Positions 1 to 8,828 of a stretch of DNA of 11,651 nt are shown here, piece by piece. Below the pieces are notes generated by a model, which had not been told where the DNA came from, searched no databases, and was given only the letters and a program-made list of their open reading frames with translations. Each line of letters opens with the position of its first letter. Position 1 is the first letter of the stretch. Source of the DNA: Willaertia magna. Its lineage: Eukaryota > Heterolobosea > Eutetramitea > Acrasida > Naegleriidae. The stretch lies in NCBI GenBank assembly GCA_902984215.1, contig CADWAF010001464.1, forward strand, positions 1 through 11,651. The letters run 5' to 3'. Position numbers and translations under genes: made by a program.

Positions 1-3000
1 TCATTGTAAACTTTTCTTTTAGAAAAGCGTCAACTTCTTGTGAAGCCCAAAAACTAACGGAATGACCATTGCCAAACATTCTCATTCGCAAACAAGCTTG
101 AACTAACCTTTCAAAAGTAACACCATTCCCTAAAGTTACGGCCGCTTTCATCCCTCTTGGGAATTTCAAATCTGTTCCACGTGTGTGTATTTCATCAAGA
201 TAAGTTACACATTTACTTAAATCATGTTTATAAGGTGAAAGCTCAAAAGGAACTTCACGACCAATTCTATCTTGAACAAAAAGATGATCGTCTTTATCAA
301 AATAAATAGCAGCTGACACTTCTGTTGAAGGAAGAAGTTTAAGCCATTCCTTTGCTATCTCACGATTTGGTAATTCTAACATTAAGGCACCAACATCTAA
401 TAAAACTCTTTGGGAAGGAACACACCCAGTTATTCTTCTTAAAATTTCAATACAACTCTCACCATTCTTTATAACATGATAATCATTATTCTCTTCTTTA
501 AAAAGTTTAACTAAAACCTCTCCTGATGTTCCCATTAATTGTCTTAATTCATTTGCTTTAATAGAAAGTGGTAATAAACAAGATTTAGTACCACTAAATC
601 CAGAAACAGGAAACTTTGTCTTTTCACACAAGTCCCAAGAGGAAGAAGTAAGTTTTTCCTTAAATTGTTTACATTCTTTTGGAAAAACTACATTTGATAA
701 GTAGAAATCAACAACTGTCATATTACGTTCCATCAATGGGTATAAAACATTCATCTTTTGATTGTAATCTGAAAGATTAACAGCTCTATAGTTTCTTATT
801 GTAATTGGAACAATTTCTTCAGGGATTTCTCTAATCCATTTGTTATATTCATGTTCAGGAGATTCTAACGTTTCTAATTTTGTAAATACGGTATCTAATT
901 GGTCAGTTGACAATCCATAATAATAATAACTAAGTTGAGTAAGTAGAATAGCAACATCTGGATGTCCAAATTCAGCACGTTCAGCAGCAACATCTTTAGC
1001 TCTAAAAGGTACTGCAATTAATCTTTCTCCACCTTGTTTAACACCATAATTTACTCTCCATCTTCTATTTAAGGCCAAATAGAGAACACCATAAGCAAAT
1101 AAACCTCTAAGAATAAATAATTCATTCAATATAGGGCTATCCTTAAACATTGAATGGATAACTTCTAAATCTTGTTTATCAATCTCTTCATTTACTATAA
1201 ATTTCATTACTGCTTCTTTCTTTTCACCTGTCAATAGTGGAATTCCTAAATTATTGTTATCTCCGTCCATAATGCTATCCCTAACTATTATTTCTGAAAT
1301 TTTAAAGAAAATTTCTTTATCTAAAAGTCTAATGTGAGGAAAAGCGTGAGGCATTTTGTGATCAGCAATATATTCTATTTTAGTTGGACCATAAATTGTA
1401 AAGAATTTTTCAATATGTTTTTTAATGAGTTTAAATATTTCTTGTGGTATTGTCCATCTTAAACTATCTCCTCTTATTGGGAATTGTGACCCTATTGTAT
1501 AAACTAATTGATACCTCACATGAAGTATCTCATCAGATTCATCAAGAATGTCACGCACATTATTATTTAACCAATCTTGTAATTCAATTAGAGATAACGT
1601 AAGATTTTCGTCATTCTTAATTTCTAAACCTTTTAACTTAAAGGAAAGACGATGTTCAGGAACGGTCAATAAAATCCCTTTTTCTTTCATACATTGTTCA
1701 TACGTTTTCTTTAATTCCTTAATATCTGATAAACTAAATTTGATTTGTCTATTAAATGGAATAGTAATTACACGTCTATTTAAAAGACCTCCTAATTTAA
1801 AAACAAGAGAACTATAATTAATTTTAAATAAACTTTTCAACACTGTCAATCTAACAAGTTGAGATTTGTTTTGTGACAGAGCTAAAGCAAGCATTGGAAT
1901 AACAACTGATGTTTTTCCTTCACCCATATTAAATTGCATTACCATATTTTCACTGGTATTAAGCATATGATTAGCCACCTCCACTTGTCTAGGTCTTATC
2001 ATAACATTCATTTCTAATTGAAGAAGCAACCATTCAGGATGTTTCTTTGGGCTCCAATTCTCATATCCTTTATTTTCTAATTCTTTTAAATAGGTACTAT
2101 GATTTGTTGTTTTTAAGGTTTGACATCTTTCAATTCTTTGATCCAAAGTTAATAACACCGCAATCGCTCCAAGAAGATCTATAAATTGTTTAGGATATTG
2201 CTGTTGTGCGTCTTCTTCTTTACAAAGAGATGGCAAAAGAGTTATTAAGCTTGCTCGAGGCCATAAACCAGCAACATGTAATGCTTGGGATACAATTTCT
2301 TTTTCTTCATTGGATGGAAGAAAAATAGATTCTAGAATCTTCCATAAGTCGCATAACTTTTGTTTTAAATAACTACGTTTCTTTTCTAATTCTTCGTTAT
2401 TAACTATACATTGATTTGTTGTTGATGTTAATTCATAAATTTCACAACTCTTTTTTAGATCTGACATGTAACTATCGTAAATTTTACAATAACATGCATT
2501 TTCTTCAGTACTAAAGAATTGGTTATTAATGGAATTTTGAGGCAGTTGCTGCTGCGTTGATGTTATTGGTGGCAAAGTATTGTCGTGGTTTTCATTATTA
2601 TTTAATTCACTTTCAACCATTAAATTACCTGATGAAAAAATTGAAGAGGCTTCTGTCAAATCAAATCGTTTTGTATGTTTCATGAGTAAAGCACTTTGAT
2701 AAATTTGTTCTATTTGTGTAAATGAAAATTCCTTATTTGAAATAACAGAAGGCGTTAAAGTATAGTTGGAATGCTTATTATTAGGCACAAGTGATAGAGA
2801 AGAAATTAATCCGTAAATAAAAATTTTAAAATCCTTATTTTGTCTCCATGTATTCATTAATTTTAAAATTTCAGAATAAGCATCACTATTGAAAATATAA
2901 TCAGAATAGTGGGAAGTATAATTTCTAAGCCCCAAATCCCATTGTGCCTTAAGGGTAGAAACTGCTTTTGTGATATCGTTGCTTTGAGTGTCTAATAGCT

Positions 3001-6000
3001 CAATCCTTTTTTTGGAAGTCATGCTGTTGGAAAAATCTTTACAATTTTTTCTTAAAACACTATTTAAAGAAAATTCATCAAAATTATTTTCAGTCAACTC
3101 TGTAAATTCTACATAATTTGGAATAATTATATCTTTAAAATAATTATAATTAATCATTACAACTTTAAATATCTCTAAAATATCAGATTGATGTGGATAT
3201 TTATACATTAAAAAACTTAACAAAAATATAAAACAATATTTTCTTCCTTTAGGTACTGCTGTTCTTGCAAATTCAAATAAAGAAAGAAAATTAGTTATTG
3301 GTTCAATACTTCTCCAATCTTCAATTGAGTTCCAATTAGTTATTTCTTCTTTAGAAACTCCTTTTATTGTTTCTCTTTTGTGCGTCCAAATAAAATTTTC
3401 TAAAGTATTTTTAACGTTACTAATGTCATTAAACTCATTATTCATTAAATCTCCAGTAAGTAATCTAACGCTTTTAATCTTTTCATTATGCCATTCGTAG
3501 GTATCTGAAAATATTTTTGTAATTTGTGGTTTTTTTTCGAATTTTTGAGAGATTTTGGCTTCGTTACAATAATAACTTATACAACGCCAATATTCTTTTC
3601 TGTTAAGATTTAAATTAGTTTCTCCATTAAATGGTTTTTGTTGTTGTTGTTGATGAGCAAATATAAATTTCTGATTATCTTGTATAATACGGTCAACAAG
3701 AATACAATAGGCATCGTGAGCTACTATTGATGGAATATTTTGTGGCCAACTAACTCTTTCCATATTTTGTAAATGTTCTGGATAATAATTTCTACATGGA
3801 GATAAATTATAAATATCATGTAAAATACCTAAAATATCTTTTGTAAAAGGTATGGATGACCAAAGTCTTGCTGAATGTAATAAATTTATAGCAGATTCCA
3901 TTCCAGTTAAATTATTAAAAGGATCTGGTAAAACACTTGATGTAGTTGCATGAAGTAAACAAAGAAATAGCCAAGAAATTAAGTTTTCATTGCCCTCCAA
4001 TCGTTTTAACCTATTATTAATATTATAAGCAATAAAAGAATGATCGCTATTCATATCAATCTTAACAGTTTGATGATTATTTAATCCTGAAGAGTTTTCC
4101 ACTATTTTTACCTTACCAAAAGGCATTAATAATAATTGTCTTGTTGATTGTGGATCTTCATCTACAAGTATTATACCATTATTAATACCAATTAAGGTTT
4201 TAATGTTCCATTGATTAGAAACTTTCATTCCATATTCAATAGATTTTAAATTATTATTTTCAAGTGTAAAATGTAAATTTTTTAAAGGTAAATCAATTGT
4301 GATTTTGTTATCATTATTAATAAACATGTGAATATAATTTTTTAATTCCAATCTTTTTAATATTTTTAAATAAATTTCTTTAAAAATATTACTATTTATA
4401 TCAATTAAATATCTATTACTTGACATTTCCTTAATTTCTCTAGTTGTTAAATCAAATTGATAAAAAATATCTTTTGTAAAAGAAGAATCAATAAATGAAA
4501 TTGGTCTAAATAGAATCGTATTATTAGAACTATCAAACCAATGACTATAATTATCTATTAAAATACTTGGTAAATCTTGATTATTATGGTTTACAAAATG
4601 TGAATGAGAAAATAATGTATATTCAACTCCATCACGTATTTCTACAATTGAAATATTATCTTCTGCTGTATTTAAAGAAAATCTAAATATTGATCCGTGA
4701 GATTTATGAACTGTAACAAAAGTATTATCTGATGATCCAGGTTGTACTTCAAAAACTAATTTTACATAATAAATAAATAATTAAAATATATTAATTTAAC
4801 ATAAACAAACTTACCATGATTTCCAAATATTCTATTGTAATCTTGATGATTAGTAATACTTTCAGGAAGACGACCAATTGGAGAACCATTAATTAATAAA
4901 GCACCTCTTAAAGAATCTAAATGTAAAATAATTAAATTATCTTTTGTCTTAAATTCAGCACAAAACCAACGATCATTTCTTTTCCAATTATTACCAACAA
5001 CACTTCCATTTTTAAAATCATTCCAATGTTGTTTTACAAATTCATTTAATGGAATATTCGTAAATTTTTCAATACCTCTATAAATATATTTTTCAATGGT
5101 TAAAGAAGTAAAATAAACTCTTCTTAATAAAAATTTTTGTAAATTTGTTAGATTTTTAATTCCCCTCTTATTTAATAATAAATTGTCATGAATTCTAGCA
5201 ACGGATTTTAACCAAAATGTTAAAGATGAACTATCACCTAGTATATTGTTGTTATTAGAGGTATTATAATATTCTTCATCAACAAAGTATGTAAGGCAAG
5301 AACAAGCAGCAGTTTCAATAAGTTTAAAACGTATTTCATCAATTTGTTTAGGAGGGGCATTAGACATTTCAGAAAGTATTGTCTCAATCTTTATGGCCCA
5401 TTTACTTGTAATATCACGACATCTTAATATTAATGAAACTGCATTTGAAATAATATCCTCCTTTTCATGACGATCTTCAACATTAATAGTCAATATTCTA
5501 GAACATGTTGAAATTACAAGTAAAATTACAGGAATTGCTTTCCAATTATCTTGATATTCATCTAATAATCTTGTTAATAAATTTAGTAGTTCATTTACTA
5601 ATAATTTATCACATAATGATACATTAGACTCTCTAATCCAAGAATTTGAACTTGAAGAAGGGCCAGCTTCCCATAAACTTTGTAATATTAACCTTAAAAC
5701 ATCTTCCCTATCAAAAGATAAAGAATGAGTTTCAATACAACGTATAAGATTATGAATTAATAAATGATGACCAGCTCTAAATGATCCAAACTCAATAAAT
5801 TCTGTCATTGCCAATTTTATATGACATTCAGATTTTTTTGCCAACACTTGATTTTGGTCATGATTTAAACTTTTCACTGACCAATCTAAGGATTTATAAA
5901 TATCTTGTTGTAATTCAAAATATGTTAAATCTTTAATATCTGCTTTTGCTTCAAGTCGTATTCTTTTTTGAACATTATAAATATTCGCATAACATAATTG

Positions 6001-8736
6001 AAAACCGTTTGGAACTACAGCTTCTCTTTCAATTAAATCTTTTACACAATTATAATGAGAAACTGAAAACGATTTAGATTCACTCGCTAAAGTAATACGT
6101 TTAGCTTTACTTGTACAATGACCAGAGAGTTGTTCAGTATTTCTCCACAACCCCTTAATTGAAGAGCGTGAATTGTCACTGTCGTCACTATCACCACTAC
6201 TATCTTTATTATTAGTGACTACTCTACCATCTATTGTAGCTAATAAATGTATTGCATCTCTATAATGAAATAGTGGATTTGGAGCACATAATTCAAACAT
6301 AACTGTATTACTTTCATTTTCATTGTAAGGTAAAGGCCATTCATAACGTAATACTTTAATATTATTTGCTTCATTCATATATCTACATTTGCTACAATAT
6401 CTTGAATGATATTCACGATAAGGATTATGATGTGGAGTATAATATTCATGTTCTAATTCATTACTTTTGTCTCTTAATTGATTATATCTATTTCTTTTTT
6501 CTTTAATTTCTTTAATTTTTTGTTTCTTTTTTATTTCTGCCATTTCTAAAATTTCACGTTTCTTATTTTGGATGTTTGAGTCTTGTTTTGCAAATCTTAC
6601 AAAAAAAGAAGTATTATTAGGGACATTATCACATTGTTGAAGCATGGAATCATAATGTGCACATTTATCAAAATTTAAAAAGTAATTTTCTAAAAATTTA
6701 ATATATTCTAAATCACATTTTGTAACAGCTAATACAGATTGTAATATTTTGATATCAACTCCACTTTTATATTCTTTTAAAATTGGACTAATTTTAATAG
6801 CTAAAATATGTAATGCTCTAATTATATTTAAAATTGTTAAAATCATTCTACTATTCCCAAGTGGATCATTTTTATAAAATATCTTTGCATTTTCTTCATA
6901 ATTTGTTAAAAAATTAAATAATTTTTCAGAATAAATACTTATTATATCTAAATCTTTACTAAAATTAGCATTCGTTATTGATAACCAATTATCCATTTCA
7001 TCTCTAACCCAATTCTCAAAATCAAATAATTGTGTAAATTTATCATTTTCCAATGTGGCATCAAAGTTAAAAAATATATCAACAAAGTTATTATTACTGC
7101 GCTCTATACATTTTGGAAGTAAAATTTTCCTTTTTTGCACAGTATTGGTGATTGTTAAATTATCAGTCGCATTAGTATTATTATTGTAAATTAATGTTGT
7201 TTGTTGTTGCTGTGATTCATTTATTAATTGTTTTAAATATTTATCCGCATTAGGTAATGTTTGTTTTGTAAAATTCTTTAAATTTAAATTTTCAAAATTT
7301 AAAATAAATGAATTATTCTTTTCATTTTGTTTAATTATCTTATCCCAATTATCTTCCATTAATTTTTTAATATTTGTTATAACTGTTAATCCTTGTTCGA
7401 ATAATAATTGGATAAAATAATTTAATTCTTTACATTTTTCATTACAATTTTCTTTACAAATCTCTTTACAATAATCATTCACTAAAATTTCCAACTTTTT
7501 CATTCGATTTGCAATTTTACAAATTATTTGATATTTAATTTCTGTATCAATTAAATTATTATTATTTATCTTATCAGTCAATGCCAACATAAATTTTAAA
7601 ATAAACATTTTATAATAAATTTTTCCCAAAAATTTTTCAAATTTCCAAATAAAAAATGTTTCAATTACAACCTTCATTGTAAGCCATAATCCAGAACGTC
7701 TAAAAGGTATTTCAACATCATTCCATAAAACACAATCTCTTATTTTTTTTATAATTCTCTTTTCATTTATAAAATTTATAATTCCATCTCTATTTGTTAA
7801 AGTTGATAATAACCATTCTGTTATGTATTTTGGGTTAATTGGTTCTCTAGTTTCACTTACATTTATTCCTCTTTTTTTTGTAATTTCCATAACTTCTTCA
7901 AAATTATTGTTATTACAAAGAATTTGTAATTGTTGACAAAAACTTAAATTTTTAATTAATTCTTCATTCGTTACTTTAATGATAATTTCTGGAAAAACTC
8001 CACATAGTGCACCATTTGATGAAGTTGTTACAATGGTATTTGGTTGATGTACTTTAAATGCAGCAATTTCAAAATAGCATTGTAAATTATTTTCTAAATT
8101 ATTTTGTAAACTATTTTGTAAAGAATTTTCCTGTCTTTTAGAAATAATTAATCCAGCATTAGAACCTTTAATAAAAAGTGGTAAAGAAGAAGATATATTT
8201 AATTGTTTTAACAATAAAAATAAAGTATCACTATTAATATTATTTACTGTTGAATTTCCTTGTAATTCTGTCCAATTTTTAAATATCTCAAATAATTCTA
8301 AATAATCTTCTTTATTAATAGGTAAAATATTATTTAAATTATTATTATTTTTAGAGCTATTATTATTTAAACTATTATTATTTACAATTGTTGTATTTAA
8401 ATTTGTATTTAAATTATGTAAATTATTTGTTGTATTTAAATTTGTATTTAAAAATTCAAACATTTCACGTAAAAGAAAGTTATTTTCTTCTTCTTCTTGT
8501 TGAGGAAGTTTCCGAAGCCAAAAAACATGTCTAATAGAATATAAATAATCCGATAAATATTCTTCATCTTGTAATGATTCAAAATAAGTATTCTTATTAT
8601 CCTTATTATTCTCATTGTAATTGTTCTTATTGTTATCCTTATTGTTATTATTATTAGCGTGTTGTTGTTGCTGAAATGATTGAAACATTTTTTTAAAGTT
8701 AAGTTTGAAATTTTGTTGAACGATGAAGGCTTTCAT
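1..8736 (-). CDS. Giant DUF6606/DUF3638/DUF3645-type protein with helicase-like ATPase core (3' partial, one intron)
   Basis: The coding parts are complement(4815..8736) and complement(1..4755). Splicing joins CAT-G to TT-TTT in phase 1, and I checked exon 2 triplet by triplet: no stop from 4755 to position 2. At least 2,892 residues are encoded. The N-terminus (H70-V-F-W-L-R-K-L-P-Q, then a block at 222-249 ending G-V-F-P-E) resembles DUF6606. A coiled-coil-prone basic stretch covers about 727-764, followed by C781-x2-C784 and E799-W-P-L-P and an acidic Ser/Asp linker (845-856). The C-terminal third resembles DUF3638 (NMGEGKT, 2250-2256) and DUF3645 (DESDE 2379-2383; KCVTYLDEIHTRGTD 2822-2836; RLVQACLRMR 2857-2866). 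Family members are about 3,000 residues, so a few hundred may be missing. Databases often call the family ubiquitinyl hydrolase; I see no clear protease triad, and the ATPase motifs are the stronger signal. The start is the first ATG; M17 is an alternative. Cellular role is unknown. Confidence 0.92.
80..1924 (-). other. Helicase-like (SF2-type) ATPase core within the giant protein
   Basis: Motif-like blocks appear in SF2 order. Motif I is GEGKT (2252-2256, 1910-1924). A motif Ia-like hydrophobic strand is LVRLTVLKSL (from 2274). TVPEH (2338-2342) sits where SF2 proteins have a Ib/Ic-type block. Motif II-like is DESDE (2379-2383). A strand-turn around DVGALMLELPNRE (from 2761), followed by AAIYFD, would be the start of the second RecA-like lobe. 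Motif V-like is HTRGTDLKFP (2831-2840) and motif VI-like is QACLRMR (2860-2866), with R2864 and R2866 as candidate arginine fingers. The motifs are seen in the sequence; assignment to a RecA-like fold is inference. The GEGKT wording also recalls SecA. Confidence 0.68.
3638..3652 (-). repeat. Short poly-Gln tract (CAA x5)
   Basis: Five consecutive CAA codons encode Q1676-Q1680 in exon 2, between AH and KPF. It is a pure triplet run, unlike the mixed Asn tracts of exon 1, and probably marks a surface loop. Confidence 0.85.
4756..4814 (-). other. Spliceosomal intron, 59 nt, phase 1
   Basis: On the minus strand the intron begins GTAAGT at 4814 and ends TTAG at 4756. The interior is almost pure A/T with no clear polypyrimidine tract. 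Reading through it meets an in-frame TAA at 4764-4762, which would end the protein at 1,324 residues. Removing it joins exon 1 to a frame that stays open for another 4,755 bases and continues the same family homology, so the intron is well supported although no transcript is available. It is the only interruption seen in the 8.7-kb gene. Confidence 0.9.
6328..6396 (-). other. Cys-x2-Cys / EWPLP conserved block of the giant protein
   Basis: This encodes residues 781-803: C781-S-K-C784, then E799-W-P-L-P803, followed closely by VMFEL (812-816). It lies just after the basic coiled-coil-prone segment and a His-rich stretch (H763, H769, H770, H777). From memory of the fungal family, a Cys pair followed by a HEWPLP-like sequence and a FEL strand is one of its most conserved blocks, so this helps identify the protein. 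The Cys pair with nearby histidines could bind zinc, but that is inference. Confidence 0.6.
7432..7470 (-). repeat. Cysteine ladder C-x3-C-x3-C-x3-C from a 12-nt repeat
   Basis: Cysteines 423, 427, 431 and 435 are spaced exactly four apart, each followed by Lys or Asn and then Glu. The DNA is a 12-nt repeat of the TGTAAAGA type at 7468-7470, 7456-7458, 7444-7446 and 7432-7434. In a helix the four thiols would line one face. This may be a local repeat expansion without special function, or a metal or redox site; the sequence cannot decide. Confidence 0.8.
8080..8127 (-). repeat. Four 12-nt tandem units encoding (N-S/N-L-Q/E)4
   Basis: Units at 8080-8091, 8092-8103, 8104-8115 and 8116-8127 differ by one to three bases and encode residues 204-219: NSLQ, NSLQ, NNLE, NNLQ. 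Reading frame is preserved because the unit is four codons. The peptide is amphipathic with Leu every fourth residue. It sits directly before the conserved block at 222-249, so it is probably a loop expansion. Confidence 0.85.
8329..8451 (-). repeat. Asn/Leu/Thr low-complexity tract with a 39-nt-offset duplication
   Basis: This encodes about residues 96-136, rich in Asn with spaced Leu and Thr. A 26-nt sequence at 8388-8413 recurs exactly at 8427-8452. The offset is 39 bases, so the copies stay in frame and both give LNTNLNTT. It looks like an in-frame slippage or duplication insert inside the DUF6606-like region. Confidence 0.85.
8587..8673 (-). repeat. N-terminal Gln/Asn low-complexity tract
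   Basis: Residues 22-50 of the giant protein are Q4 followed by an Asn/Lys-rich run, encoded mainly by AAT, AAC and CAA triplets. It precedes the first conserved block (H70) and is probably a disordered leader. Asn codons are mixed AAT and AAC rather than one pure triplet, so it is a degenerate rather than a freshly expanded microsatellite. Confidence 0.9.
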
Positions 8737-8823
8737 TTTGAATTCAATATAAAACTTTTATTTGGGTAATTAAAGCATTATTAGCTTATATCTATATAAT
8801 TATTATATGTATATTGATTTAAT
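8737..8823 (-). promoter_or_regulatory. 87-base intergenic: promoter of the giant gene and 3' end of the LRR gene
   Basis: This is all that separates the LRR stop codon from the giant gene's ATG, so it must hold both the 3' processing signals of one gene and the core promoter of the other. On the minus strand there is an AATAAA at 8757-8762, a TATATT at 8746-8751 about 10 bases before the ATG, and GAATTCAAAATG at the start codon. The rest is A/T-rich with no other pattern. The promoter may reach into the LRR coding region. Confidence 0.6.
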
Positions 8824-8828
8824 TTATT
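8823..8828 (-). terminator. AATAAA overlapping the LRR stop codon
   Basis: On the minus strand the end of the LRR gene reads GAA-TAA-A, so the canonical polyadenylation hexamer AATAAA is formed by the last codon plus the stop. A second AATAAA lies at 8757-8762. Either could be used. In A/T-rich DNA the hexamer is common by chance, so this is a candidate only. Confidence 0.4.

Noticed and set aside
1548..1817. Plus-strand open frame of 89 codons
   Set aside because: It lies wholly inside exon 2 of the giant minus-strand gene, opposite the ATPase core, and its peptide shows no recognisable domain; it is a shadow frame.
8329..8673. CRISPR-like or satellite array
   Set aside because: The repetitiveness is low-complexity coding sequence for Asn/Gln runs in frame with the giant protein; there are no regular repeat-spacer units.
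4762..8736. Treating the 1,324-codon frame as a complete protein
   Set aside because: Its last residues (after N-H) are translated intron sequence; a GTAAGT donor and TTAG acceptor join it to a 1,584-codon open frame of the same family.
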